Below, one piece after another: positions 1 to 12,365 of a DNA stretch of 64,000 bases; the stretch's first letter is position 1, and each line of letters opens with the position of its first letter. The position numbers were made by a program, and so were the translations under genes. Below the pieces are notes generated by a model that was given only the letters and a program-made list of their open reading frames with translations, made no database searches and was not told the DNA's origin. The stretch is from Xenopus tropicalis (lineage: Eukaryota; Chordata; Amphibia; Anura; Pipidae), in NCBI RefSeq assembly GCF_000004195.4, contig NC_030677.2, positions 176,192,019 through 176,256,018 on the forward strand. Reading direction: 5' to 3'.

Positions 1-268
1 GCTTTTGTCTACAAATGGCAAGTAGCAATAAACATCAGAGAACATATTGCTTGTCTGTTTCTGTGGGCAGATGCACCCGTACGGAATGGGGAGAGGAAGT
101 GCTACGTGATACCTTGTGGCCTTCAGCTTCAATGGAAGCACCAAAACCTCTAAAGTCTTATTGCAGAACTTTAAGATAACTTTTCTTTTTAGCACTTTCA
201 AAAGATCAATATAATAGAAAATCCATGCCCACCTTTTGTCCAAATAAATCCTTCCTACCACGGCCTGA

Positions 269-336
269 ACTAGGGGTTGGCAGAAGCACCTGACGGGGGA
301 GCGCTAGGTAGGTACCTCTTCTGCCTACCCCTAGTC
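269..336. repeat. Short inverted repeat (CTAGGGGTTGGCAGAAG / CTTCTGCCTACCCCTAG)
   Basis: Two arms of about 17 bp face each other across roughly 30 bp, inside a G/C-rich patch (260-460) unlike its surroundings. It is probably the remnant of a small DNA transposon. I see no clear target duplication. Confidence 0.4.
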
Positions 337-809
337 AGCACTATCAGCTGCGCCAGCGCTTCCCACCGCACACTCCATCCCCCCCGTAATGTCCACATGT
401 GCGGTCATTCATACACGTACACGCGGGGGACGGGGTGGCTGCCCGGGTTGCCTAAGGCTTAGCCCACCGCTGTTTCCAGGGAATAACTGATCTTGAGTAG
501 GCCAAAAATAAAAATCTGAAGATTCTCTGCTTTGCCACAAAGGGAAAAATAAACCGTCCTGAATTCAAAGAGGCAATTTTCATTGCTTTTAATATAGGAA
601 AACATTGTGCTTGTCCCCGCTGCTAATGCTTCAAGTCAGTAATAAACAGTGATGCCGATACTGGATTCTGTAGCACCCCATTTAGACCATTTCACCTTTA
701 AATTAACTTTTAGCATGTTGTAGAGAGTGCTATATGGAAACAACTTGTGATTGTTCATTTTTTTATTATTTGTGGCTTTTTAAATTATTCATTATTAATT
801 ATTTTATTT

Positions 810-1099
810 ATTCAGCAACTCTCCAGATTGGAATTTTATCAGCTATATGGTTTCTAGGGTCAAAATGAATAAGCGTGGGTCTGAAATAGAAAGATAAGTA
901 ATAAAAAGTAACTTAGAGAGCAATTTTCTTTTGCTGCTGGGGTCAGTGACCCCCTTCTAAAAGCTGGAGAGAGTCAAAAGAGAAAGGCAAATAATTCAAA
1001 AACAGTAAATTAAAAAATTGAAGGACAAATAAAAAGTTGCTAAGAACTGGCCATTCTATAACATTCTAAGAGGTAACTTAAAGATGACCCACCCCTAAG
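810..1099 (-). mobile_element. T2-like MITE, minus orientation, partial
   Basis: The reverse complement follows the element at 4227-4650 closely: a GGGGTGGGTCATCTTTAAG-like end, then a tract with TTCTTAGCAACTTT, CTCCAGCTTTTAGA, GGTCACTGACCCCAGCAGC and TTATTACTTATC. The terminal TTAA is degraded. Assignment to the T2 group rests on this relationship. Confidence 0.6.
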
Positions 1100-2007
1100 T
1101 ATGTTTGTTCTGTGTCTTAGCTAAGAAATGAATGCAAAGGTGTGCATGTTTACTGCTCAGAGGACACAGGAAGTGACTGTCTACTGTTGATGGATAATGC
1201 AATAGCAAAATATTGTTTTTAGCAATCCAAGGAGACACAATAGCTAGCACTATGCTGCCTTGCAGTACTAGCGTACTAGGTTCAGTTAAGGGAATTTGTA
1301 TGTGTAAAGCACTTAGACATGTATGTTATATAAATAAAGGATGCAGAATGTGCAAGCACCGGAACTGTATTTCCTGTTATTTGGGTAAGAACTACCGATA
1401 AGTCCTTTACTTAACAAAGAATTCCAGATACATACTAAGAGCTATACTCCCAATCAACAACCCTTTACGTAAAATGAATATCTATACTTACCAAAGGGTA
1501 AAACTGCCTTTTGGCCAGGCAACAAAATGCACTGGAATCACCATGTCCTTGCCAGTAGTACTGCTTTATAGCAAAAATACTCCTTTCTGCAATGTGATTC
1601 TACTGACAAGAATACATTATTTCCAATTCTATTCTATGGATGGGATTTTACAGGCATTTTTATGCCTGTCTGTAACACGGGTGACAATAAGCCTCACCTG
1701 CTATTAAGAAGTAGAGTGGGTAAGACAGGAAAGCTTGGCTGAGACAGAGCAAGCAAAATTAAACTATCCACAAAAAAATAATCATGGCAGTTGAGGATCA
1801 AATGGAACAATTAATTTTATGCAGAAGACAGAAGCTTTCAAAGAAATACTAAGGAAAAAGCCAGAAATAATACAACAATTCGTTTGTAAAAGGCAAGTCC
1901 ATTTGTTTTAAACTGAACAATGGAAAGGCCAAGTTTACTCTGCAGATCAAGCGAGCCCGACGAGCTGCCTTCAATGTGGGGCTCAATTGTCCACCTGCCT
2001 CATCCCA

Positions 2008-2625
2008 GCTGTAAAGCTGGCCATACATGTATCGATAATTCAGAGCCCACACACGGTCTTTGTGCAATTTTAACGTCCCCCGAATTTTCGTACCATGGCG
2101 ATCGGTCGTTTAGTAGATTGGGCAGGTTAGAAAATTTGGTTGGCCAACAAAAAAATCTGCCCATGTATTGTGTACCGGACGATAGCCTTGGGGGACCTAC
2201 AATGGAAGTCACTTTCGTATGATTGGTGCCAGCTATTTCATGTTCAGAACCTGGCCTGAGTGAAACAGCCGGTATGGCACTAGCAATAAGGCGGCCATAC
2301 ACGTGCAGATTTGCTTGTCTGGCAAGGTCGACAAACAAATGGATCACTGCTATGCCCACCTTGGGGTGTCCGATATCAGAATGATCTGAACAATTGGATA
2401 ACACTAAAGGCATGCAGGCCACCAGAAAGAGGGCCGTATTAAAACGCTAATGTGTCCTTGCCCTGATGGGATTTTTAAACCTGCCCAATTGACATCTGCC
2501 TGGTTTTTAGTCATATATCGGTTGGGCAGGATGTCTGAGGGCCCCATACACCGGCCTATAAGATGGCAGCTCAAACCACTTGCTGCTGTTATTGGCCAGT
2601 GTATAGCCACCTGTAGGCCAGGTTA
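2008..2625. mobile_element. Element of the GGCCATACACG family, with a nested or rearranged second copy
   Basis: GGCCATACATG near 2019, GGCCATACACGTGCAGATTT near 2293 and CCATACACCGGCC near 2545 are ends of the same family found at 12199, 15105, 29845 and 32722. Three end motifs in 600 bp suggest two copies, one broken. The open frames here are non-coding. Confidence 0.5.
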
Positions 2626-3689
2626 AAGTCTGCTGCACGCCACAGGTGGTCTCTGTGGGTATAGTTGTAAAAAGGGGCACAGGCAATTTTCATGTGATTT
2701 TTCTCCTGAAACAGCAAATGTGCATTTTTCACACAACAATCATGTCAATTTCCCTGTGCCTGGGGTTTCAAACTATTTCTTGAGAAAGCAATGTGTCATG
2801 TAATGATGCCACGTTTTGTGCGTAGAACCACTGTGTGCACCTTCAGCCTTGGGCAGCTTCTACTGAGACTTTTGGCTTTCCTACGTGTTAAACACAAGCA
2901 AAATAATAGGAATGTTTCCCCTTGTTTAGATCAGCTCAAACAGTCATTCACTGTCTGGTGCCCAAGACAAACAGGACACTGCTGACTGTGAATGGCTAGT
3001 AGAAGCAGAAAGGTGTGTGTAACATGGCTGCTGCGTCACGCTGCTCCAGCTATATAATACTTTGCCTTTGAAGAAGGCCAGAAGTTATTTATTGGTGCCT
3101 GTGAGGGAAGCTTGAGACATGCTGGTCCAGCAAGTCATTAACTAAGAGGAAATGACTTCTCCATCTGGCCATTATTATCATATTGGATAAATGATCAACA
3201 AATTTCAAGGAATGTCTTCTATTTGCAATTGCCTCCACATTAACAGGAGGGGCTGGGATGCCAGCTGCAATGAGTCTATGATCCATGGCATCCCCAGATG
3301 ATTAGAAAGGCCCATTTTCTGCAATTAGATGAATTAAGCAGGACATCTGTTCATACTTTGTTATACGCATTTGGAGCCCTGCAATCAGTCTTCTCAGCAC
3401 AAGATTTAAGGTCCCCTTGCATGTTTCTGGCATTTTCCACGCCACAGTACCTCCGATTGTAACTAAAACAAAACTGTTGATAGCTTTTCCGCTGTCAAGT
3501 TCATAAATGCCTGTTACACTGTAAATAACTTTTAAACTGTGAAATTGTATTTATAGAGTATTTATTGTCATTTTTATTTCTGGACACTGGCAAATCTCCA
3601 AGATTTTGGGGCAAATCCCCAATGAAAGAAACAATTGCATTTGTCTATGTGTTTTTTTTTTTTATTGAAACTATCATGTCAAGGGAACG

Positions 3690-4106
3690 TTAAAGGAACA
3701 GTAACACTAAAAAATGAAAGAGCTTTAGTAATAAATATAATAAATATAGTTGCCCTGCACTGGTAAAACTAGTGCTACAGTAACACTACTATAATTTATA
3801 TAATAAGCTGCTGTGTAGCCCCGGGGGCAGCCATTCAAGCTGGAAAAAAGGAGAAAAGGCACAGGTTACATAGCAGATAACAGATAAGTTCTGTAGAATA
3901 CAATAGTGTTTTATCTGTTATCTGCTATGTGCCTGTGCCTTTTCTCCTTTGAATGGCTGCCTCCATGGTTACCTAGCAGCTTATTTATATAAATTATAAT
4001 AGACTTTCTGGAGTAAACACACAACTTTTACCAGTGCAGGGCAGCAGCACATTATATTTTAATTACTTTTATACATTTTCATTTTTTGATGTTACTGTTC
4101 CTTTAA
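3690..4106. mobile_element. T2-family MITE with long inverted arms, TTAA ends
   Basis: Starts TTAAAGGAACAGTAACACTA and ends TGTTACTGTTCCTTTAA, flush with TTAA on both sides. Inner arms also pair (CACTGGTAAAA with TTTTACCAGTG, and ATCTGTTATCTGCTATGT with its complement), so the element folds into one long hairpin of about 417 bp. No coding capacity. The termini match the TTAAAGGRR signature of Xenopus T2 MITEs. Confidence 0.88.
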
Positions 4107-4226
4107 ACCAATCAATTATATGTTTAGAAAACGATAACGGATTTGAATGTTACTCTTGTGTCTAAGAGAATTAAAAAGCTATTGCTTAGTAAATCCATGA
4201 GGAAATCCCTATTTCTTTGGATAAAG

Positions 4227-4650
4227 TTAAAGGGGTGGTTCACCTTTAGGATAACTCTAGTATGTTAAAGAATGTCCTTTTCCTAGCAACTTTGCAACTG
4301 GTCTTCATTATATAATTTTTTTTATAGTTTTCTAATTATTTGCCTTCCACTTCTATATCTTTCCAGCTTTCAAATGGGGATTATTGACCCCAACAGCCAA
4401 AAACTATTGCTCTGTGAGCTTACAATTTAATTTTTATGGTTACTTTTCATTACTTATCTTCCTATTCATATTTCAGTCTCTCATTTAAACTAATGCCTCG
4501 TTGCTAAGGTAAATACAGCCAATAGCAACCAGCTGCTGAAACTGGAGAGCTGCTGAAGATAGCGCTAAATATCTAACAACCAATTGCAAATTGTCTCAGA
4601 ATATCATGGTCTCCATCATACTAAAGGTTCATTTAAAGGTGAACCCTCTA
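4227..4650 (+). mobile_element. T2-like MITE (TTAAAGGGGTGGTTCACC end)
   Basis: A clear 5' end TTAAAGGGGTGGTTCACC is followed by the same order of blocks as the reverse complement of 810-1099. The right part has GGTTCATTTAAAGGTGAACC near 4626-4645, the expected inverted end in eroded form. Confidence 0.65.
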
Positions 4651-4738
4651 ATGCAATGAAGGACAATGAAAGGTTAATATACAGTAAATTAAAAGTAAGT
4701 CTAAAGGCATTCTTTTTAAGTACTTACTGCATATCACA

Positions 4739-4803
4739 TATTGTACATCGCTGCGGAATATGTTGGCACTTTATAAATAAATGTTAATGTAATGTAATGT
4801 AAT
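4739..4803 (+). repeat. Transposon 3'-tail-like fragment followed by (TAATG)n
   Basis: GCTGCGGAATATGTTGGCAC, then TTTATAAATAAATG, resembles sequences at 11290-11325 and 37145-37185. It is a widespread tail motif in frog and fish genomes, probably from a LINE or SINE. A short TAATG microsatellite follows. Confidence 0.4.
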
Positions 4804-5657
4804 ATCTAAATTCCCAGATCCCTGCTTGCTTCTCTGCGATACGGTGCTGGCAGCCTACAGCAGTGTGAAGACTCCAGTGACATCACTGAAATCTCTCTTC
4901 CCTTCCTGCAGGTGCCAGCGGCAGCATTCCTATTCTCTGAGCATGTGTGTAACTTGATCCTGTCTCCTGTTCTGAGCTACACATGCCCACCAGTCAATCA
5001 GAAGCGGATCTGCCAGAGGGGAGGGGGGGGGGGGGAGGGAATGAAACACATGTGCAGTATGAAGCAAGGAGGGAAAGGAAGGGAGAATACCTTTTTAGAG
5101 ATGGCTGCCTGTTCTAGAAAATGTGAAGTAAGTGTGACTGAGTAAATATTTGATTAGGTGAGCCAAAAGTGTGGCGTTTTTACTAAACAATAGGAGGACT
5201 ATTGGGCAGTATGCTTTTTAAATTTTGACTTGCATTCTCCTTTAAGGACCTGTTAGATTTTTGTCTTTTTTTTAGCCCAAATTAAACTATATGCAAGTTG
5301 CCTGCTTCCTCTCGTCTGTAGGAACAAACCAATATATACATAAATACAAAGTTAACTATATAGCGTAACCTATAAAGTTTTATTGAAATTTATAGCAAAA
5401 TATTAAGACTGCTGGCTATAGGGCTGATTAATGAACATAGGTGGTTGCTATGGGTTACTGCTCCTGGGCAAACTTAGTGCCTTTTATTACATAATGCCAT
5501 ACATGTGTTGTGCTGGCACAAGTATCATACAGTATATTCCATACTCTCTGCCATGCCACAGTTTGGTCTGGTTGCTTTACACTCAGATGTATATGTGGCT
5601 ATTGCTTGGGTAAATTAATGCTTTGAAGCATTTTTTTATTTTGCAGGCACCATTATT

Positions 5658-5909
5658 CAGTGACACACGGGGAGATTAGTCGTCGCACGACAAATCTTCG
5701 TTGTCGCGGGCGACTAATCTCCCCGCAATGCCATCCCACCAGCTCCAATGTAAATGGCCTCTCAAGGCGACTTTGGCAAATCGCGGCGCCCCGTACGCCA
5801 TCCCACTGGTGATTTACATTCTAGCCAGTGGGATGGCATTGCGGGGAGAATAGTCGCCCGCGACAACAAAGATTTGTCACGCGCCGACTAATCTCCCTGT
5901 GTGTCACTG
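5658..5909. mobile_element. Palindromic MITE, CAGTGACACA ends
   Basis: The ends are CAGTGACACACGGGGAGATT and, inverted, CAGTGACACACAGGGAGATT. About 100 bp at each end pair with few mismatches (GACAAATCTT, GCGGGCGACTA, CCCCGCAATGCCATCCCA). There is no coding capacity. The CAG...CTG ends suggest hAT, but I see no clean 8-bp target duplication. Confidence 0.82.
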
Positions 5910-6554
5910 TCCTAAATGTCTCACAGCAATTTCTTTCGGGTTGGCAGGTAGAAAATTTGCCTTTTGTTAATCAAGCTTCTTCTTCAATTCAAAGTGCAAA
6001 CCTCCCAAATTCAATGTGCCAGTTTTTATAATTCACTATATTTGTATATGCAATATAATATAACATGTATGTGAACGCTTAAATACTATAAATGCACACA
6101 TACCAAGGGCCTTTAGAATAACATGTATTGTACATTATGCTCAGCCATAAGCCATATCCACAAGCTGAAATATGCCATAAAGAACTCACTGTAACAATGT
6201 TTCTCTTTGTTCAGCGCAATGCACAAGGAAGCCATGGCAGACAGATGCCCCACAGTTTACACATGACACACACCTTGCAAGGGCTGGATGCCCACTAAGC
6301 ATGAATGCAGCATTCATAGCCTACAAAGAGACTTTAATAAAAATGCATGTTATTAGCTGGCACCAAATCCAAGGCCTTTACTACCAGAGAAACGTGCAAC
6401 ACATTTCAGAGTTGCTGCATAACGTATTCCAGGGTTTAAAGGTTCAGTTTTGTAGCTAGTAATGCTCTTCCAGCCTGTCAGTATAGTCATGTCAGCACCG
6501 TTACCACTTGCTGAAGGACTGACTAGCTGCTGGCACAGAGGGTACAAGTTATGG

Positions 6555-6918
6555 CACAGGAGGCCGGGCACAGGCTAGAGGGCAGGAGGCCGGGCACAGG
6601 CTAGAGCGCAGGAGGCCGGGCACAGGCTAGAGGGCAGGAGGCCGGGCACAAGTTAGAGCGCAGGAGGCCGGGCACAAGTTAGAGCGCAGGAGGCCGGGCA
6701 CAGGCTAGAGAGCAGGAGGCCGGGCACAGGCTAGAGGGCAGGAGGCCGGGCACAGGCTAGAGCGCAGGAGGCCGGGCACAGGCTAGAGGGCAGGAGGCCG
6801 GGCACAAGTTAGAGCGCAGGAGGCCGGGCACAGGCTAGAGGGCAGGAGGCCGGGCACAGGCTAGAGGGCAGGAGGCCGGGCACAAGTTAGAGCGCAGGAG
6901 ACCGGGCAAAGGCTAGAG
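6555..6918. repeat. 26-bp minisatellite, 14 units
   Basis: Fourteen tandem copies of a 26-bp G/C-rich unit (core GCAGGAGGCCGGGCACA), each differing at a few fixed sites: RGY before TAGAG, and C, G or A after it. Only the last unit is more diverged (GAGACCGGGCAAAGG). It lies in rgmb intron 2, about 1.6 kb from exon 2. The sharp start and end and low divergence suggest recent growth. There are no spacers, so it is not a CRISPR array. Confidence 0.97.
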
Positions 6919-8536
6919 AGCAAAATACAGAGCTTACACATTTTGTTAAAATGATTCCCATTAAAATCAATTGCAGGGCAATTCCCAGCATTCTGTTATC
7001 TGGAAATCACACGGGCAACAAAAAGCAATCTCATCATCTGCCATTGCCCCTGAACTAACAATTTTAGGATAAACTTTTTTCTTTAATGACTAATTTTCCC
7101 TCAGATGAAAACAACCCCTCAGCCTCATTAATCTCACATTCCCTGCAGCAACACAAAAAAACGTTTTACCCTTTCCTATAGTTTTTCCTGATTCCTTTTG
7201 AATGCTATTTTATACCTAGCAATGTTAATATTCAGCATCAAATGAGTAAACAGCCCCCACCACACAGTTTTCTTCTAAACACACCTCCCCCAGTGCATTT
7301 ATTCACTCACACCCTCACAAAGCCAGTAAGCAACATATACAAACATATATAGCCATATTGACACTCATGCCAATACAGAGTGGCTTATTCATTAAACTGG
7401 CTGTTCTAGGCTGCTTCGCTTCCCCCTCCATGTTTCTGTCACAGGGGAGCAGTCATTCTCAGGCTGTTCCCTGCTGTCGCCCCTCCTCCTCTCATGAAAA
7501 AGGGAAAATAATTTACAGACATGCAGTTTTACATATTCAACCTGAGCCTAAAAACTAAATTAAGCAGATTATGCTTTTACTCTCTCATGGTGATTGAATA
7601 AAAAATATCAAATACTAAAAAAAGCCCCAAATCTGATTTAAAACAAAAAGTAAATGTAAAAGAAATTGCACTTTGCATGTGTTAGAACATGCTGTGGCCA
7701 AACTGGTCACATTGCCACTTACTATATTGTTTTAGATTTGCACTTCTCCTCCACCATCCACCATTTGGACAAAGGAACAATTTGCTTCAGATACAGTAAT
7801 GTTAGATTATTTCTAAGCAAACTGCCCTTGGTATATAATGCTATATACGGGCATTATGTGCCAACAGGCCTATACCTGTGGCCAACACAAAGACCAGCCT
7901 GACCGACCAGGATGAGCAAATCAGGCTATATGGACTATGGTCAACTTAAAATGACCTCTGTTCCCTCAGTATTGTTGTATGGTACATTTATGTACACAAT
8001 TTAAGAAAACCTGTGGAGTTGTCCATGGTCTATCTATTCAGATGGCCACAACTCCAGTGGTGCCATACTTGTGCCCAGGTTTATTACCCAATTGTTAAAC
8101 AATAGTTGTTCAATAGGAGATGATGACTGCATTGGCTTGAAATGGAAAATAAAAAGCTAACTGAAAAGAACTATTCATTCAACATTTTACACAAGTTGGG
8201 ACAGCTGCTAGGTTTGACCACAAACAGCACAGATTTGTTTGATGATAATTTCAACGGTAATATATTTGTCTTGAAATTAATGGAGCTCAGTGGATTCTTT
8301 AAAAAATTTCATTATATAATCAGTTATTGTGCAGATGAGGTAAAGCAAAATCTCTGGTCCTTGCACTTTCTGCTTAGATGGTTGTGAATATATATTTATA
8401 ATATACATTTGTATACTGACAAGAATTAGTGGGAAATATAATAAATCAGGACATAAAATATGAATTTGGCATTAATTGCCTTTAACACTTGATGATGCAC
8501 ATGGTCTCCGGGCTTAACCACTTAAGGCAATGTTAC

Positions 8537-9045
8537 CTTGTTAGTTGCAGTAGCGCTAGACCCAGGAACCACTGGCACATTGGTCACTTGCACTGACAAA
8601 TAGTTGTTGTCTATTAGCGGCCAAGCACCTTCCACCTTGCAAGTCTGAAAATGATCTTGGAAAGTTCTCAGATGTGGATCTCCAAACAAGCCACAGAACA
8701 GATAATTGGGCTGAGTTTGATCCCCTGATCGTAGTATCCTTTCCGTCGCCCTGTTATGGTAGTTGCAAGCGTCCATAGTAAATTCAGGGTTTGTTGATGA
8801 GGTGGGACCATCCTTTGAACAATTTCTTTGACTCATGAGGTCACTGATACCTAACACAGCAGAGTGGTAAACTAAGTTTCCACGACATGCTTTGGAAGTT
8901 CTCTGCGTGCAGGCTGCATATGCCCTCAAGGCCTTACAAAATTCCGAATCGAAACCGTCACTGCCAGTATTCAGATGTGAAGTAAGAGAAACAAAGTCTG
9001 TTGTGCACTTTTGGATGCGACACTGAGTTTGCTGTTGGCAATATG
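8537..9045 (-). CDS. rgmb: rgmb coding exon 2: repulsive guidance molecule B, cysteine-rich domain and start of vWF-D domain
   Basis: RGMB is a GPI-anchored cell-surface co-receptor for BMPs and a ligand of neogenin. This internal exon of 509 nt encodes 169 full codons plus two bases of a split codon. Seen: ten cysteines, the conserved blocks [28 protein letters not shown] and [13 protein letters not shown], then [18 protein letters not shown]. The GDPH motif, where RGM proteins cleave themselves between Asp and Pro, is at 8672-8683. One N-glycosylation sequon (NCS) is present. The tripeptide is RGN, not the RGD of RGMA and hemojuvelin, which with the overall match points to RGMB. The acceptor is a long pyrimidine tract ending cgcag at 9046-9050; the donor is AAG|GTAACA with GT at 8535-8536. 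Reading into the intron gives VTLP then a stop, so the frame must be spliced. The entering codon G|CA joins the phase-1 donor of the exon at 26148-26268. The rest of the vWF-D domain and the GPI signal are not in the window. Confidence 0.96.
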
Positions 9046-9380
9046 CTGCGGAAAAAAAAGAAGAAAATATAAACATTCTGGAATGGATAAACATTTACAG
9101 TGGCATGATACATTACTAGCCAGTGATTAGCTTGCTAAGCAAAACATTAAGCAAACTGTAAATCAACTACACCTAGCATTCCATACAACAAGCACATCTA
9201 GGACAGATGGAGAAGCTATGTGTCCAGTATGTGATACATGTCTTGTTAAGGTGAAAGGTTAGGTCCTGTTGGTGGGGCATTTTGGGGCCAGAAAGGGGTA
9301 TGTCTCAAGTGGAAAATCGTATGGCCAACTTACTGTCAGGAAAGTATGGAACCACATACTTTAACTATTTGCAGGACACC

Positions 9381-9849
9381 TTAACGGGGAACTATAACCT
9401 TTGTAAGTCTCCATAACAATAGATCACATAAAACAGTCGATATGTAAATCACTGTTTTATATAAATAAAGCCCTTATTAATCACTGCCATTTAAGCATTT
9501 AAAATGCCCTCTGTCTTATATAAGGCACTGTGCTTACACACAAACCAAGAGTACAAATACATGCTAGGTTACATCAGCCAATGAATGGACACAGAGTGTC
9601 TTTTACTCACACACTTCCTGCACTATTTCCTGTCAGGTGATCAGTGACAAACAGAACATCACAAAACGGTGAATCAAAGTAAAGGGCAATATATTCTGAT
9701 ATGTATATGCCAATTTCATAAGCGACTGATAGGTTACTCAGAACATATACACCTCCCTTATACTCTGCTGTGGAGATAGCAAATCCAAACCAAACACATC
9801 ACGTAAGTAGTTATGCAATGCAAATATCCACTTATTCATGTCCCTTTAA
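9381..9849. mobile_element. T2-like MITE (TTAACGGGGAAC ... CATGTCCCTTTAA)
   Basis: The left end TTAACGGGGAAC and right end GTCCCTTTAA are both flush with TTAA and fit TTAAAGGRR with one mismatch at the left. The interior is not coding. Confidence 0.6.
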
Positions 9850-11229
9850 AGACATCATACTGATCACTGACTGAAAAATATATCTAAAAAAAAATAAAGC
9901 TTTTCCAGAAGCATAAAAGAATTCTACCAAAAGTTGTCTTTCTTTTTTTCTTTAAAAGCAATGACTGGTTTTATTGGAGTCTATGAATGAGATGTGACTA
10001 GAGTAAGGCAGCACCCACTTATATGCATGAACACAAATATGAAGATACATAATGCGCCCTCTGCAGTAAAACTAATAGTATTCTGTTTTAGGCAACATTT
10101 ACTGGAAAATAAAATGATTGTTAATCCTAATTACAAAGAGCACGTATTTGCTTTTACCTGAGGGGTTGGTTCCCCTAGACAGTATTATCTCATCAGGTGG
10201 GGATGCATCGCTGGATGCTACTAACAGAAGCGGATATTCCGCACACCCTATACTAACAAAGCCTGCATTCTATTTATCCTTTTAGCTTCACTCTTTGATG
10301 TCATAACACCAAATCCTAAGAGCAGAGGAGGAGACTTTGTCACGCACGGTCACACACCAAAAAGATACCAAGCATAACTGCACTCGTACATGTCCCACTG
10401 CCCTTTGTTTCCCTTGCTGGGTGGATACATGATTGAGCCTGTGAGGGTGATGAAGCGTTGGTGTGCGTTGCGTTCATCTACACGGCGGGGTGACAGGCGC
10501 TGGAAACTGTACAAATGTGCATACACATTAGCACTCAGCGGCTCTCAATATCTCTTGTTTTTTCAGACTGGAATGTTCATATTTAGAACGAGCATGCAAC
10601 ATGATTTGTGCTACTGCACTATGTGCCCTGAAAAGTGAATAATTATAAATTATAGTTTACAATCCCACTTGGTGTTAAGAGCCTTTGACATGGAAATAGG
10701 GAGGGAATAAGTGCTGCAAACTGCCAAGTCAAGCACTCTTAGCAGATAATGAAACTAGCCATAATAAATTAGAAAAGGCAATACGATGTCCCTTTATCTG
10801 TTCAAAGGGAAAGTTAACTCTAAATGTAACTTTTATGTAGAAAGCCTAACTCTGAAACAATTTGCAGCAAGACTTTTATTTATTTATTTTTTTTAACCAT
10901 AACAGTATAAAATACAGGTTTACAAGATTTGCACAAAAAAAAAAAAAGGTTTTCCACCCAAACAAATATTACCTTGAAAAGGGGCAATAAAAGGGTTATA
11001 CCATAAGGTTTATGCCTCACTGGGCTGATTCTCAGCCCTATGCTTGCATCAACCTTTCCCTGTGCTGCACCTGGAGCCATTGCGTCGGCCTGGGTGCAGC
11101 AACACGGAGTGAATTTCTGAACTGTGACACGTGAGTTTGCGCCAGTTGTAGTAACCCTGGAACAACCTTGTTACAAAGTCAAAACAATATTGAATATTGA
11201 GCATTTTCAAAAGTGTATAGTGTGTGTGA

Positions 11230-11330
11230 ATGTGATAGGGCTAGATTGTAAGCTTCTCTGGGGTAGGGACTGATGTATAATCTCTGTAAAGCACTGCGGA
11301 AATGTGTGGCGCTATATAAATAACATGAAA
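11230..11330 (+). repeat. Interspersed-repeat tail (LINE or SINE type)
   Basis: Reads CTAGATTGTAAGCTTCTCTG, GGGACTGATG, CTCTGTAAAGCACTGCGGAA and GGCGCTATATAAATAA in order. This is a very common dispersed block in frog genomes, ending in a short A/T tail. The exact family is not certain. Confidence 0.5.
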
Positions 11331-12198
11331 CGGATAATTACCAGTATATTATGCCCTTCACTTCCAATATCACAGCTTTGCAAAAAGTACCCCATTCAGT
11401 TTCCCATTAACCATGCATCTAACTGACTGAGCAATGGCTTAGAAAACCCCAGCAGCATTGGCTGCACCAGTTTCCAGTTCAGACGTTGTTTTTTTTAAAC
11501 TGGAGAGAAAACCTCAATATATAATAACTTTTAACTTTGTTTTGGGTGGGGTTACAGACAATTCTGCAACTCTCCAATTTACAATTTACATTACCATCTG
11601 GTTCACTGTGTAACTATGGAGAATTACTAAGGCAAATAATATGGCAGACCTTAATTATAATCAAATTTGTTTTCTGGAAATAAAAAAAAAAATACAGCTG
11701 TGAATATTGGGGGGGTCACAGTGGTCTACAGCAGACACAACAGAGCACAAACCCCTGACTAATCACTCTCCCCACCCCACTAAAATACATCTGCTGCTGC
11801 ATGTAGATTTTGTAGCCATTACATTACATTTGGCCACCCTGATGTTACTTTACAGCTTGGGAAATACTGCCAAGAAAACACAGGTGGTAAGTTAATATTC
11901 CAAACCTTGTATATACAAAAAAAAAATACAGCTCAGATTTCAGACTATGTAGAATAGGAGTCTAGTTCCACAGTGCAGGAAGACGGAGGAATGCTGCTCA
12001 GAAAAGCCTGGAGCAACCCACATTTCAAGCCTATCAACAGCAATACAAGGTTTCCCAAAAAGATATGTAGCAGCACACTAGCAGAATTCTCAGGAGGTAT
12101 TCAATAGCTCAGAAAAGGCAAATAGATCATTCAATAATTAAATTTTATTTCGTTAAAGTGGCATGTCTATATTACAAATTCTTCTTAATCATGTGGAG

Positions 12199-12365
12199 TT
12201 AAGGTGGCCATACACGGGCAGATTTCAGATGCCAAATTTGGGTCCCCCAGACTGATCTGCCTGTGTATGGGCATCCCTAGATCGGGGACCACATAGGCTT
12301 GGTTTGACGGCCATACCAATCTAGGGCCAAACGATCAAATTAGCCCAAGATCTGGGGAAACCATT
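12199..12365 (+). mobile_element. GGCCATACACG-family element, 5' part
   Basis: Begins TTAAGGTGGCCATACACGGG, then an internal CTGTGTATGGGCAT pairs back to the start. The far end is not clear. Confidence 0.55.

Larger units (their letters stand above)
1..8536 (-). other. rgmb: rgmb intron 2 (3' part of gene lies beyond the window edge)
   Basis: The exon donor at 8536 opens an intron that runs at least to coordinate 1. No frame resembling the RGMB last exon (a long continuous minus-strand frame with vWF-D and GPI-signal features) appears here. The interval holds MITEs at 810-1099, 2008-2625, 3690-4106, 4227-4650 and 5658-5909, a 26-bp minisatellite at 6555-6918, and a G-rich run near 5020-5040. 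Between 6920 and 8530 I see nothing recognisable. Confidence 0.85.

Noticed and set aside
6555..6918. CRISPR-like regular array
   Set aside because: Units abut with no unique spacers, and the host is a vertebrate. It is a minisatellite.
8522..9094. A 190-residue frame read as one protein with its own Met start
   Set aside because: Its first 17 residues come from the intron polypyrimidine tract and the last three from the next intron. The real coding part is the exon 8537-9045.
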